Shown piece by piece: positions 51,654-61,086 of a DNA stretch of 64,000 nucleotides (its first letter is position 1; each line of letters begins with the position of its first letter). Below the pieces are notes generated by a model. That model had not been told where the DNA came from and made no database searches. It was given only the letters and a program-made list of their open reading frames with translations. This stretch comes from an uncultured Coriobacteriaceae bacterium (lineage in GTDB: Bacteria > Actinomycetota > Coriobacteriia > Coriobacteriales > Atopobiaceae). Where the stretch lies: assembly GCA_900552935.1 (NCBI GenBank), contig USBN01000001.1, positions 1-64,000 of the forward strand, in the 5' to 3' direction. The position numbers were made by a program, and so were the translations under genes.

Positions 51654-52628
51654 TTACACGCGGGCCTCGTCGTTCCACCAGCTGCCGAGCTGGGCGATGT
51701 TGCCGCGGATGTGCTCGCAGCTCGCGTGGAAGGCGGCCTGCTCGCGCGCGTCGAGCGGCAGCTCGAAGGTCTCCTCGACACCGTTCACGCCCACGACGCA
51801 CGGGATGGACGAGAAGATGTCCTCCTCGCCGTGCTCACCGGTGAGCAGCGTCGAGCAGCAGGTCACGTAGTGCTCATTGCCAAGGACGGCCTGGACGAGA
51901 CGGACGGCGGCGTTAGCGACCGCGTACTCGGTGCACTGCTTGCCGGCGTAGGTAACGTAGCCGCCGTGGCGGGCCTCGGCCTCGCACTCGGCCCGGTCGA
52001 AGCCGAAGCGCTCGGGCTGCTCGGCGGCGAGATCAGCGAGCGTCTTGCAGCCGAAGCTCACGCAGGACATGGCGGCGAACTGGGACGCGCCGTGCTCGCC
52101 GAGCATATAGGCGTTGATTGAGTGCTGGTCGAGGCCGACGCGCTTGGAGATGGCGTTGCGCAGGCGGCCGGAGTCCAGGGCGGTACCGGAGCCGACGATG
52201 CGCCTGGGGTCGCAGCCGGAGAGGCGCCAGATCTCGGTACAGATGACGTCGCAGGGGTTGGAGATGGAGACCCAGACGCCGTCGAAGCCGGCATCGGCGA
52301 CGCGAGCGATAAAGGTGCGGGCGATCTCGGAGGTAACGAAGAGCTCGCCGTCGCGGTCCTTGGCGGCAGCGGAGACGTCACCGGCGGCGTTCACGATGAC
52401 GTCGCAGCCGGCGAGCTTCTCGTACTCGGCACCACAGGCGACGATCTTGCAGTTACGGGGATAGAACGACAGAGCGTCCGTGAAGTCCTGGACCTCGCTC
52501 GTCAGCTTCTGCTCGTTGATGTCGCAGAGATAGAGCTCGTCCGCAAGACCCTGCATGAGAAGGGCGTTCGCGACGTGCGCGCCCACGTGACCCTGACCAA
52601 TGATGCCGACCTTGCGGATGTATGCCAT
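51654..52628 (-). CDS. L-lactate/L-2-hydroxyacid dehydrogenase family protein
   Basis: 324 residues from ATG 52628 with AAAGGA. Rossmann NAD site VGIIGQGHVGAHVANAL (7-23), Asp38 in LCDIN for NAD, SNPCDV and the catalytic His in LGEHGAS. The substrate loop (AAGDVSAAAKDRDGE) lacks the usual Q/R spacing of true LDH, so the substrate may be a bulkier 2-keto acid as in L-hydroxyisocaproate dehydrogenase. It regenerates NAD in fermentation. Monocistronic and divergent from rlmD. Confidence 0.87.
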   Translation of the reverse strand: MAYIRKVGIIGQGHVGAHVANALLMQGLADELYLCDINEQKLTSEVQDFTDALSFYPRNCKIVACGAEYEKLAGCDVIVNAAGDVSAAAKDRDGELFVTSEIARTFIARVADAGFDGVWVSISNPCDVICTEIWRLSGCDPRRIVGSGTALDSGRLRNAISKRVGLDQHSINAYMLGEHGASQFAAMSCVSFGCKTLADLAAEQPERFGFDRAECEAEARHGGYVTYAGKQCTEYAVANAAVRLVQAVLGNEHYVTCCSTLLTGEHGEEDIFSSIPCVVGVNGVEETFELPLDAREQAAFHASCEHIRGNIAQLGSWWNDEARV

Positions 52629-52746
52629 GTCGTATCCTTTCGTAGTGGGCGCGGGCGCGCCCAAGTTAGGGAGCTACGGTAACACTCCCGTTTTGCCAGA
52701 ATGTAACCGCTTCGCCATCAGGGCGAATTGCAAGATGAGGAGACGC

Positions 52747-53937
52747 ATGGGGTTCAAGACGTACACCTGCCCGATCGCCAAGAGTTGCGGCGGATGCGAG
52801 TGGCTGGCAGTGCCCTACCCCATCCAGCTCAAGCGCAAGCGCGAGGCCGTGGTCGAGCTCTTCTCGGATATCCTCCCGGCGGACGTCATCGATGGCCTTG
52901 CGGTCTATGGCATGGACGAGGACGGCGAGGAGCCCGTCCGCTACCGCCACAAGGCGGCGACGCCTTTCGCCCCCGGCCCGCACGGCCGCGTGCGCTCGGG
53001 GTTCTATGCCAGGGGAACGCACCGCATCGTCCCGTGCGCCAACTGCCTGGTCGAGGCGCCCCGCGCGCGCCAGGCCCTGAACGCCGTGGCTCGCGCCGCC
53101 GAGGACCTGCGCATCCCCGCCTATGACGAGGACCGCGGCCGCGGGCTTCTCCGTCACGCCGTAGTGCGCATGGGCTACGCGACCGACGAGTGCCTGCTCA
53201 CCGTCGTGACGAACGGCAGGGGCATCGCGCGCGAGAGAGAGTTCGTCCAGCGCGTGCGCGCGAGGGCACCCTTCGTCACCGCGATGGCGCAGAACGTCAA
53301 CCAGCGTCGTACGAACGCGATCCTCGGCCACGAGTCCCGCCCGCTCTTTGGCGGCGGCAAGATGGTCGACGAACTCCTCGGCTGCGAGTTCGAGATTGGG
53401 CCCACCTCGTTCTACCAGACGAACCCCTCCCAGACCGAGGTGCTCTACTCCCTCGCCATCAACGGCGCGGGGCTCGAGAGCGGCATGCGCGTGCTCGACG
53501 CCTACTGCGGTATCGGCACCATCGGCATGTGCGCGGCGCGCCAGGTCCCCGGCCTCGAGGTCGTGGGCGTGGAGCAGGTGGACGGCGCCGTCGGCGACGC
53601 GCGCAAGAACGCCCGCCGCAACAACCTCGAGGACCGCTGCCGCTTCGTCTGCGCGGATGCGACCGCCTACATGAAGGACGTCGCCCGTGGCGACCGCGCG
53701 GGCTTCGACGTCGTCCTCATGGACCCGCCCCGCGCGGGTTCGACGCCCACGTTCATCAACGGTGTGCTTGGGCTCGCACCCGAACGCGTCGTCTACGTGA
53801 GCTGCAACCCCGTGACCCAGCGCCGTGACCTCGAACAGTTCCTCGCCGGCGGCTATGAGGTGGAGCGGCTTGACGTGGTGGACATGTTCCCGCACACCAA
53901 GCACGCGGAGACGGTCGCAGTGCTAAAGCGCAGGTAG
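52747..53937 (+). CDS. 23S rRNA (uracil-5-)-methyltransferase RlmD/RumA family
   Basis: 396 residues from ATG 52747, with GAGGAG five bases upstream (ATG 52735 overlaps that site). Cys8, Cys14 and Cys17 (TCPIAKSCGGCEW) plus a Cys in VPCANC fit the [4Fe-4S] cluster of RumA; no TRAM domain precedes it. The SAM site is VLDAYCGIGTIGM, followed by MDPPRAG and the catalytic Cys in YVSCNPVT. It methylates uridines in 23S rRNA; U1939 versus U747 specificity cannot be told. Confidence 0.9.
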   Translation: MGFKTYTCPIAKSCGGCEWLAVPYPIQLKRKREAVVELFSDILPADVIDGLAVYGMDEDGEEPVRYRHKAATPFAPGPHGRVRSGFYARGTHRIVPCANCLVEAPRARQALNAVARAAEDLRIPAYDEDRGRGLLRHAVVRMGYATDECLLTVVTNGRGIAREREFVQRVRARAPFVTAMAQNVNQRRTNAILGHESRPLFGGGKMVDELLGCEFEIGPTSFYQTNPSQTEVLYSLAINGAGLESGMRVLDAYCGIGTIGMCAARQVPGLEVVGVEQVDGAVGDARKNARRNNLEDRCRFVCADATAYMKDVARGDRAGFDVVLMDPPRAGSTPTFINGVLGLAPERVVYVSCNPVTQRRDLEQFLAGGYEVERLDVVDMFPHTKHAETVAVLKRR

Positions 53938-54006
53938 GGGGCAAGCGACGCAGCGCCACGCGCGCAGACGCACCCTGACACCCAGGCAGCCACGGCACGC
54001 AACAAA

Positions 54007-54047
54007 AGGTCCCGGCCACCCTCGTAAACGAGAAGTGACCGGGACCT
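54007..54047. terminator. Bidirectional terminator between rlmD-type gene and purN
   Basis: AGGTCCCGG (54007-54015) pairs with CCGGGACCT (54039-54047), with inner pairing CAC/GTG and TCGT/ACGA. AAAA lies before and CTCTTC after. Next to it TGAACCCGTTGCGGCG is repeated at 54067-54082 and 54095-54110. Confidence 0.85.
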
Positions 54048-54116
54048 CTTCATTAAGCTAGTTCGGTGAACCCGTTGCGGCGAACCCGTCGTGATGAACC
54101 CGTTGCGGCGGATGCC

Positions 54117-54737
54117 CTACGCCGGATCAATCGCCACGGTGTTGTTCTCGCGAACATGAACGCGACCGTCCGCGAGCCAGCCGATGACCTCGGGATAGAG
54201 CTCGTGCTCGATCTCGTGGATGTGGGCTTCGAGGGTGTCGACGTCCCAGCCCTCCTCAACCGCCAGCGCACGCTGGGCGATGATCGGGCCCTTGTCGTAC
54301 TCCTCGTTGGCAAAGTGAACCGTGACGCCCGTGACCTTCACGCCGCGGTCGAACGCGTCCTGGATGGCGTGCGCGCCACGGAAGCTCGGCAGGAGCGCCG
54401 GGTGCAGGTTCACGACGCGGTTGGGGAAGGCGTCGAGTAGCGACGCATGGACCATGCGCATGTAGCCGGCCATGATGATGTACTCGCAGCCACGCTCGCG
54501 GAACATCCTGGCGATGAAATCGTCGGGATCGTCGTTCTCCTTGTAGAACTCCTTGGAGAGCGTGAAGGAATCGACGCCCGCCGCCTCGGCGCGCTTGAGG
54601 CCGTAGGCGTCGGGGCGGCTCGAGATCACGAGCTCGACGCTCGCGTTCAGGCTACCGTCGTTGATGCGGTCGATGATGGCCTGCAGGTTCGTGCCGCTGC
54701 CGGAGATCAGGACGCCAATCTTGAGGGGTTCGCTCAT
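54117..54737 (-). CDS. purN: Phosphoribosylglycinamide formyltransferase
   Basis: 206 residues. GART signature: ISGSGTNLQA at the start, MAGYMRM, and the catalytic NLHPALLPSFRG and HFANEEYDKGPII segments. It transfers formyl from 10-formyl-THF to GAR in purine synthesis. It follows purM by 9 nt and ends the minus-strand purine operon. Confidence 0.95.
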   Translation of the reverse strand: MSEPLKIGVLISGSGTNLQAIIDRINDGSLNASVELVISSRPDAYGLKRAEAAGVDSFTLSKEFYKENDDPDDFIARMFRERGCEYIIMAGYMRMVHASLLDAFPNRVVNLHPALLPSFRGAHAIQDAFDRGVKVTGVTVHFANEEYDKGPIIAQRALAVEEGWDVDTLEAHIHEIEHELYPEVIGWLADGRVHVRENNTVAIDPA

Positions 54738-54746
54738 GCTACCCCC

Positions 54747-55823
54747 CTACTCGGCGTCGTCGCGGTAGAGGACCTCGCCGGAACCGGCGACGCACTCGCC
54801 CATGAGGAACGGGTCGAGACCCTCGGCCTTAAGGGCGGCCGTCACGGCGTCGACGTCCTCGGGAGCGCAGATGATGCTCATGCCAACGCCCATGTTGAAG
54901 GTCTTGTAGGCCTCGTCGAGAGAGAGGCCAGCAAGGCGGCTCACGTAGCCGATGATGGGCGGGATGCTCCAGGCGGGGCCAGCCTCGCCGCCGCGATAGA
55001 CCAGGGCGTCGACGTCCGCGGGAAGCGCGCGGTTGAGGTTCTCGGTGATGCCGCCGCCAGTGATGTGGGCCATGGCGTGAATGGGCGCGCCGGCATGCAG
55101 GGCGCGGATGAGCTGGCCGGCGTAGATGGTGGTCGGGCGCATGACAGCGTCAGCCACGGACTCGCCGAGCTCCTCGTTATAGGCCTCGAGCTCCTCGACG
55201 GTCTTGCCCTCGATGGCGACCTTGCGGACGAGCGAGTAGCCGTTCGAGTGGATGCCGGAGCTGGCGAGGCCAAGGATGACGTCTCCGGCCTTGACCTTCT
55301 CGGGACCGATCATCTTCGGTCGGTCGACGACGCCCACGACGAAACCGGCGAGGTCATAGTCGTCCGGGTTCATGACGCCGGGATGCTCGGCCATCTCGCC
55401 GCCGACGAGGGCGCAGCCACTCTTCTTGCAGCCGTTAGCGATGCCCTTAACAATCTCAGCGACGTGCTCGGCGCGAAGCTTGCCGATAGCAACGTAGTCG
55501 AGGAAGAACAGCGGCTCGGCGCCGATGGGCACGACGTCATCGACGCACATCGCGACGAGGTCCTCACCCACGGTGTCGTGACGATCGAGCAGCTGGGCGA
55601 TAGCGAGCTTGGTGCCCACGCCATCGGTGCCGGAGACCATCACGGGGTCTTCCATGTCCTTGAACGCGGCCGCGGAGAAGCAGCCGCCAAAGCCGCCGAG
55701 GCCACCGATGACCTCAGGACGGTTGGTCTCCTTCACAGCCGCCTTGATGGCGTCGACCGCGCGAGCGCCCTCAGCGGTGGAGACGCCGGCGTCCTCGTAC
55801 GTCACGTGCTTTTCGTTGCTCAT
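54747..55823 (-). CDS. purM: Phosphoribosylformylglycinamidine cyclo-ligase
   Basis: 358 residues from ATG 55823. AIR synthase: VTYEDAGVSTAEGARAVDAI near the start, GTDGVGTKL (the ATP/FGAM site), and GGEMAEHPGVM. Converts FGAM to AIR. 75 bp after purF, 9 bp before purN. Confidence 0.95.
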   Translation of the reverse strand: MSNEKHVTYEDAGVSTAEGARAVDAIKAAVKETNRPEVIGGLGGFGGCFSAAAFKDMEDPVMVSGTDGVGTKLAIAQLLDRHDTVGEDLVAMCVDDVVPIGAEPLFFLDYVAIGKLRAEHVAEIVKGIANGCKKSGCALVGGEMAEHPGVMNPDDYDLAGFVVGVVDRPKMIGPEKVKAGDVILGLASSGIHSNGYSLVRKVAIEGKTVEELEAYNEELGESVADAVMRPTTIYAGQLIRALHAGAPIHAMAHITGGGITENLNRALPADVDALVYRGGEAGPAWSIPPIIGYVSRLAGLSLDEAYKTFNMGVGMSIICAPEDVDAVTAALKAEGLDPFLMGECVAGSGEVLYRDDAE

Positions 55824-55898
55824 GTCTGTCCTTTCGCGGGCCTGGGACCCTCGAGCCTTCGATCGCACACCCGGCACCTTGCCGGGAGAGCGGCTTGT

Positions 55899-57503
55899 CT
55901 ACAGTTCCTTCTTGGCGACGTCCTGGATATCCATCTGCGAGGCCTCGCTCGCACGGCTGAGGTTGCGCGGCTTATAGCCCTCGAGGAACTTGCCCTTCGA
56001 GAAGCTCGCGGGGATCTCGACGGGATAGCAGCCGGTGAAGCATGCCTCGCAGTAGCCGGAGCAGCCCTCGGCGCAACCCTCGCACCCCGCGAGAGACGGG
56101 ACACAGGCGCGCAGGCCGTCAACGGAAAGGAAGCCAAGGGAGTCCGCGCCGATGAACTCGCAGATCTCATCGACGTCCTTGCGGGCGGAGATGAGCTGGT
56201 CCTGCGTGTCCGTGTCGATACCGTAGAAGCACGGCCAGATGACCTCAGGCGAGTTGATGCGCATGTGGACTTCGGCGGCGCCGGCGTCCTTCAGCATGCG
56301 GACGATCTGCTTGGAGGTGGTGCCGCGCACGATCGAGTCATCGATGACAACGAGGCGCTTGCCGGCGACGTTGTCCGCAAGGGCGTTGAGCTTGAGACGG
56401 ACGCCCATCTCGCGCAGCTCCTGCGTGGGTTGGATGAAGGTGCGGGCGACGTAGCGGTTCTTGATGAGGCCCTCGCCAAAGGGCAGGCCGAGCTCATGGG
56501 CGAAGCCCTCCGCGGGCGGCAGGCCGGAATCGGGCACGCCAATGACGAGGTCCGCGTCGACCGGGCACTCGCGAGCGAGCTGAACGCCCATCTGATAGCG
56601 CATCGAGTAGACGCTCTTGCCGTGGAAGCGCGTGTCAGGGCGCGCGAAGTAGACGTGCTCGAAGATGCACTCCGCGCGAGGCTCCGGATCGAGCACCTGC
56701 TCGCAAGAGATGCCGTCGTCAGAGATGCGGATGATCTCACCGGGACGAACGTCGCGAACATACTCTGCACCCACGATATCGAGGGCGCAGGTCTCGCTGG
56801 CGACGCACCAACCCTGCTCGTTAGGGAGCTTGCCGAGGCACAGCGGGCGGATGCCACGGGGGTCACGGAAGGCATAGAGGGCGTTCTCGCGGACGAGTGC
56901 CATGGCGTAACCGCCCTCCATCATGGCCATCGCATGAGCGATACCACTACGGAGCTGGTGCTTCTTCTCCGTGAAGAAGCCGATGAGGCGCGCGGCGACC
57001 TCGGAGTCGGTCTGGGTGCGGAAGGGAACGCCCATGTTGATGAGCTCGACGCGAAGCTGGTCGAAGTTCACGAGCGTGCCGTTGTGGGCGAGGGCAATGA
57101 TGACCTCGTTGATGGCGGAAAGGTGCGGCTGGGCACTCTCCCAGCCCTTCGAGCCCGCGGTGCCGTAACGGACGTGGCCCACGGCGACCTTACCGGAAAG
57201 AGCGGAGAGGTCGGAGTCCGTGAAGACCTGCGTGACGAGGCCGAGGTCCTTGCGCACGAACACGCTCTTGCCATCGCCGACGGCGATACCCGCGCTCTCC
57301 TGGCCGCGGTGCTGCAGGGCGTGGAGCGCGAAGTAGGTCATGCGCGCGACATCGCGACCGGGAGCCCAGATACCGAAGATGCCGCACTCGTCGTGGAGGG
57401 AGTCATCCCCCATGGTCGCCTCGAGACCCGCCGGCTTGTCACCGGAGTCGACGCCGACCACGTGGGTCGCCTCGCAGACGTCGATCATGGAGCAGTCAGA
57501 CAT
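55899..57503 (-). CDS. purF: Amidophosphoribosyltransferase
   Basis: 534 residues from ATG 57503, with GGAAGG upstream. The glutaminase nucleophile is Cys40 in DECGIFGIW, so 39 residues precede it, a longer leader than in B. subtilis PurF; ATG 57413 would shorten it to nine. The PRPP loop is VVIDDSIVRGTTS. The C-terminus is Cys-rich (CEACFTGCYP) as in [4Fe-4S] PurF enzymes. First committed step of purine synthesis. Confidence 0.94.
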   Translation of the reverse strand: MSDCSMIDVCEATHVVGVDSGDKPAGLEATMGDDSLHDECGIFGIWAPGRDVARMTYFALHALQHRGQESAGIAVGDGKSVFVRKDLGLVTQVFTDSDLSALSGKVAVGHVRYGTAGSKGWESAQPHLSAINEVIIALAHNGTLVNFDQLRVELINMGVPFRTQTDSEVAARLIGFFTEKKHQLRSGIAHAMAMMEGGYAMALVRENALYAFRDPRGIRPLCLGKLPNEQGWCVASETCALDIVGAEYVRDVRPGEIIRISDDGISCEQVLDPEPRAECIFEHVYFARPDTRFHGKSVYSMRYQMGVQLARECPVDADLVIGVPDSGLPPAEGFAHELGLPFGEGLIKNRYVARTFIQPTQELREMGVRLKLNALADNVAGKRLVVIDDSIVRGTTSKQIVRMLKDAGAAEVHMRINSPEVIWPCFYGIDTDTQDQLISARKDVDEICEFIGADSLGFLSVDGLRACVPSLAGCEGCAEGCSGYCEACFTGCYPVEIPASFSKGKFLEGYKPRNLSRASEASQMDIQDVAKKEL

Positions 57504-57521
57504 TCGTTACCTTCCGCTTCG

Positions 57522-58463
57522 CTAGCTTTCGCTGTTCTGGTTGGGGTGGATCTCACTCTTGAGGGCGCACACGAGCAGGCCGCGCCCATTGCCTTTGCCA
57601 AAGTTGTTCTCGTAGTCACACGTGCAGAGCGTAAGCACCTTCGTGACCGAATTCACCGCCGAGTCGGCGTCCGTCGCGCTCGCGCTCGCGCGGGCGAGAA
57701 GGCCCTTAAGGTAGGTGTGGAAGTCATCGTCAGACGCGAAGGCGACGGAGCGTGCCTCGGCCTCGGTTGCCGCGGCCTTGTAGAAGAGCAGGGGCTCCAG
57801 CTCGTAGGCGGCATCAGGCGTGACGTACCAAATAGACGAGAAGGAATTCAGGCCGTCCTGGTTCGCAAACTCGTCGATATCCGCGAACATCGACCCGTCG
57901 TTCAGGTGGTGCCCGTAGATGATGGTCTGACGGTCAACGAGGCCGGGGCGGGCGTTGTCGCAGTCCATGAAGATCTGGCCACCGACGGAGTACTCGCCAG
58001 ACGCCGTCGTGCGGAGGTACTCGTTGTTGGTGTCACCCTGGTAGACGGGGTAATCGACATGCGTGCCCGGAATGTACAGCCAGCCCGTGATGTCGTCGTT
58101 CACGGCCCGCAGGCCATCCCAGTCGACGCTCACCGGGCAGCCGCTTTCGGCCGGATCATCCGAGACAGTCGCATATGCGGCGAGTTTCTCGTTGTTGGCG
58201 GCGTTCGCGGCGTACTCCGCCTGGGCGCGCGCGTAGAGCACGCCGGCGGTAACGAGAAGGGCCACGCCCACGACGAGCAGCACCGTGGAGAGCACGTTGC
58301 GGCCCTTGCGTTTTGGTTGCCTCTGCTGCCGAGGAGCTGCCGTGCGACGTGAGGATGACATCCTAGGACCAGCCGGGAGCGGCTGGACTGCGGCATGACG
58401 ACGAGTCTGCGTGGGCTGCGCGTCAGTCTTGAAGTGCTTTCCCCTCGATGCGTCTCTAGACAC
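57522..58463 (-). CDS. Class B sortase
   Basis: 313 residues from GTG 58463 (weak ribosome site; ATG 58361 is an alternative that removes 34 basic residues). Basic cytoplasmic N-terminus, transmembrane helix (about 57-77), then the sortase barrel with DWDGLRAVNDDITGWLYIPG, catalytic His185 in IIYGHHLNDG, Cys282 in LCTCDYE and Arg294 in NGRGLLVCA. Class B enzymes usually anchor NPxTN-type proteins; the LPQTG proteins in this window would need class A or C. It lies inside the purine operon, 12 nt after purE and 18 nt before purF. Confidence 0.9.
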   Translation of the reverse strand: MSRDASRGKHFKTDAQPTQTRRHAAVQPLPAGPRMSSSRRTAAPRQQRQPKRKGRNVLSTVLLVVGVALLVTAGVLYARAQAEYAANAANNEKLAAYATVSDDPAESGCPVSVDWDGLRAVNDDITGWLYIPGTHVDYPVYQGDTNNEYLRTTASGEYSVGGQIFMDCDNARPGLVDRQTIIYGHHLNDGSMFADIDEFANQDGLNSFSSIWYVTPDAAYELEPLLFYKAAATEAEARSVAFASDDDFHTYLKGLLARASASATDADSAVNSVTKVLTLCTCDYENNFGKGNGRGLLVCALKSEIHPNQNSES

Positions 58464-58475
58464 GAAGACTACCGC

Positions 58476-58937
58476 CTAGGCCTCTGCCATGGCACGCTTG
58501 AACTCGACCATCTTTTCGCGCCACTCGGGCATGGTGGCGCCGAGGATCTGCGTGGCGTAGATGGCGGCGTTCTTCGCGCCGTTGATGGCGACGCAGGCGA
58601 CAGGGACGCCGGAAGGCATCTGCACCATCGAGAGGAGGGAGTCCATGCCACCGAGGTCACTCGTCTTCATGGGGACGCCGATGATGGGCAGCGGCGTGAA
58701 GGCGGCGACGACGCCACCCAGGTGCGCGGCCTTGCCGGCTGCGGCGATGATGACCTTGATTCCGCGGTCCGCGGCGCTCGAGGCCCACTCGTGGACCTTG
58801 TCGGGCGTACGGTGGGCGCTCGCGATCACGAGCTCATAGGGGACGCCAAGCTCGTCAAGCTGCTTGGTGCATGCCTCCATCACCGGCATGTCAGACTTCG
58901 ATCCCATGATGATTCCAACAAGTGGCTGCACTGCCAT
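58476..58937 (-). CDS. purE: N5-carboxyaminoimidazole ribonucleotide mutase
   Basis: 153 residues from ATG 58937 with AGAGGAG. PurE fold: GIIMGSKSDMPVM (7-19), SAHRTPDKV and AAGKAAHLGGVVAA. Interconverts N5-CAIR and CAIR. First gene of the purE-srtB-purF-purM-purN run; no purK is seen. TATACT at 58994-58989 on the minus strand is a possible -10. Confidence 0.95.
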   Translation of the reverse strand: MAVQPLVGIIMGSKSDMPVMEACTKQLDELGVPYELVIASAHRTPDKVHEWASSAADRGIKVIIAAAGKAAHLGGVVAAFTPLPIIGVPMKTSDLGGMDSLLSMVQMPSGVPVACVAINGAKNAAIYATQILGATMPEWREKMVEFKRAMAEA

Positions 58938-59110
58938 GTGTCGCTCCTCTGGTTGGTTGTATGTGATGCGGGCTTGCCGCAAATTACTAGTATAACCACG
59001 ATAAGCCCGATAGCGGACAAGCAGCGTGAAGGGCTATCCTGTGATGGCATCATTTATCTGAGATTTGCGGCGCGTCGCCCAATCTCGTACGCGACCTACC
59101 TGGAGAGTCC

Positions 59111-59989
59111 ATGACCTGCGCCCGCGACCTTGTCCTCTATGAACGTCGAGGCCCCGTCCTCCCCCGCGTCGCCGCCGTCCACGACTTGTGCGGTTACGGC
59201 AAGTGTTCCCTTGGCATCGCCATACCCGTGCTCTCCTGCGCGGGCATCGACGTGTGCGCAGTTCCCACCTCGCTCCTCTCGGCACACACGAAGTTTGCGG
59301 ACTTCTACATGCATGACACCACGCCCTTGCTTGGCGCCTATCTCGACGCCTGGGCAAAGGAGGGTATCGAGCTCGACGGCATCTACTCCGGGTTCCTCGG
59401 TTCTGCCGAGCAGGTCTCCTATGTCCGCAGGCTCTGGCGCGAGCAGCCGGGCGCGCTTCGCATCGTCGACCCGGTCATGGGAGACGGCGGTAAGAAGTAC
59501 CGCACCTACACGGACGAGATGTGCGAGGCCACGCGAGCGCTCGTCGCCGGTACGGACCTCCTCACGCCCAACCTCACGGAGGCATCCATCCTGACGGGCC
59601 TTCCCTACGAGGGCCAGAACGTCGACGAGAACTTCGTGGCTCGTATGGCGTCCTCCCTGCTCGAGATGGGCGCGAAGTGTGTCGTCATCAAGGGCGTCGT
59701 GCGCGAGGGCGAGAGCGTCATCAGGAACTACGTCGCCTGCGACACCGATGACGCGCCCGTCGAGGTGACCGGCGAGCTCCTTCCCTACATGATCCACGGC
59801 ACGGGAGACCTCTTCGCGAGCGCCCTCACGGCGGCGGTCTTCGCCGGGAAGCCCGTGGTCGAGGCCGTACGATTCGCCGGCACGCTCGTCAGGGACGCCA
59901 TGCGCATCACCCCGGCGCAGCCGGATTACGAGCTGCGTGGCGTTAGCTTCGAGTCTGTCCTCGGTGAGGTCACCGCGCTGCTCGATTAA
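59111..59989 (+). CDS. Pyridoxine/pyridoxal kinase family protein
   Basis: 292 residues, with TGGAGAG upstream. Ribokinase-like B6 kinase: VAAVHDLCGYGKCSLGIAIP near the start (substrate lid), YSGFLGSAEQ, DPVMGDGG, TPNLTEA and the anion hole GTGDLFASAL. It phosphorylates vitamin B6 forms to make PLP precursors. Divergent from purE, alone, with a terminator after it. Confidence 0.9.
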   Translation: MTCARDLVLYERRGPVLPRVAAVHDLCGYGKCSLGIAIPVLSCAGIDVCAVPTSLLSAHTKFADFYMHDTTPLLGAYLDAWAKEGIELDGIYSGFLGSAEQVSYVRRLWREQPGALRIVDPVMGDGGKKYRTYTDEMCEATRALVAGTDLLTPNLTEASILTGLPYEGQNVDENFVARMASSLLEMGAKCVVIKGVVREGESVIRNYVACDTDDAPVEVTGELLPYMIHGTGDLFASALTAAVFAGKPVVEAVRFAGTLVRDAMRITPAQPDYELRGVSFESVLGEVTALLD

Positions 59990-60030
59990 CGCCGGGGGTG
60001 CCCGCGCGCAAAGCGTCCCGGCTAACAAAC

Positions 60031-60064
60031 AAGGCCGCCAGCGAATCATCCCGCTGGCGGCCTT
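60031..60064. terminator. Bidirectional terminator after B6 kinase gene
   Basis: AAGGCCGCCAGCG (60031-60043) pairs perfectly with 60052-60064 around an 8-nt loop, between convergent genes. Confidence 0.88.
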
Positions 60065-60086
60065 CTCGTGTCTATGAGAGCCGGAG

Positions 60087-60962
60087 CTACTTGCCAGCAG
60101 CCTCGGTGGTGGCGGTCTCCGTCGTGGTGGCCTCGGTCGACGCCTCGGCAGTCGTGGCGGCCTCCGTCGTCGCCGGATTGCCAAGCACCGCGTCGAGCAG
60201 GTTGCCCTGGACCGTCACCTTGTCGCGGAGATTCTCGGCGGCGGTCTCGTCAAGACCGGTGATCATGCAGTTGAAGTTGAAGCCGCCATTGGGCGACGAG
60301 CTCTTCGTCCAGATGAAGGTCGCAAAGCGCTTGACGTTACCCGTGGGCTTGAGGAAGCCGAAGAAGGTGGACTGCTGGAACTTGCCGGTCTCGCTCACGT
60401 GCACGTCGACGTGGTAGACCACCTGCGTGATGTTGGGGTTGAGCAAGGCGTTGACCGAGAGGGCCGCCGCCTGAATCTGGGAGCCGGCGAGGCAGGCGAG
60501 TTCATCCTTGCTCGCGGTGTCGACGACGGTGACCTCGATGCGGCCGCTCTCCTCGTTTGCCTCGAGGACCGTGAAGTCCTCCGGGAACTGGGTGAAGCCG
60601 TCACCCCACTCGACGCCGTTGCGAAGTGCCGAGGTGACCGAGGCATTATCGACCTTGTTGGCGAGCTGTGCGGTACCGGCACGGCGAATGACGCCACACG
60701 AGACCTGCGCGATGATCACGACGGCGAGCAGCGCCGCGACGACGAAGAACGCCGCGCGGGACATCGTCTTGCCAACGTTTGAGCCGGAGGGGTCCTCGCC
60801 AGAAAGCGGGTCGACATCGACGGCAGCCTTCTTCTGGCGACGACGGCCATGTTCCTTGCGAGCCTTGGAGGCGTTGGTGTGGCCCGTCTCGTCGACGTCG
60901 GCGAACAGGGCCTCGACCTCGTCCGGGGTGGGAGCAGTCTGCTTGTTGTCCTTCTTTGCCAT
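60087..60962 (-). CDS. Hypothetical membrane-anchored protein
   Basis: 291 residues. A charged cytoplasmic N-terminus (1-65, with ARKEHGRRRQKKA) precedes one transmembrane helix (about 68-88) and an extracellular domain (about 90-255) of unknown family with beta-rich text such as RIEVTVVDTASKDEL, VVYHVDVHVSETGKF and FATFIWTKSSS. The C-terminus is a low-complexity run of Thr/Glu/Ala repeats (TTEAATTAEAST). No catalytic motif is seen. Monocistronic. Confidence 0.75.
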   Translation of the reverse strand: MAKKDNKQTAPTPDEVEALFADVDETGHTNASKARKEHGRRRQKKAAVDVDPLSGEDPSGSNVGKTMSRAAFFVVAALLAVVIIAQVSCGVIRRAGTAQLANKVDNASVTSALRNGVEWGDGFTQFPEDFTVLEANEESGRIEVTVVDTASKDELACLAGSQIQAAALSVNALLNPNITQVVYHVDVHVSETGKFQQSTFFGFLKPTGNVKRFATFIWTKSSSPNGGFNFNCMITGLDETAAENLRDKVTVQGNLLDAVLGNPATTEAATTAEASTEATTTETATTEAAGK

Positions 60963-61086
60963 GAATCCATCTCCGCTTGGTTCGCCGCCGGGCGGCGCGA
61001 GTCAGTGGCAACCAGTATAGGCAGACCCCCTTCTAGCCGGGCAAATTCCCCTCAAGCTACATATGGCGGAAGAGAGGACAAAAGCT

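Noticed and set aside
54447..58352. Very long open frame (about 1300 codons) on the plus strand across purN-purM-purF-srtB
   Set aside because: It is antisense to four well-supported genes; high GC in wobble positions removes stop codons from the opposite strand. Its composition has no domain-like pattern.
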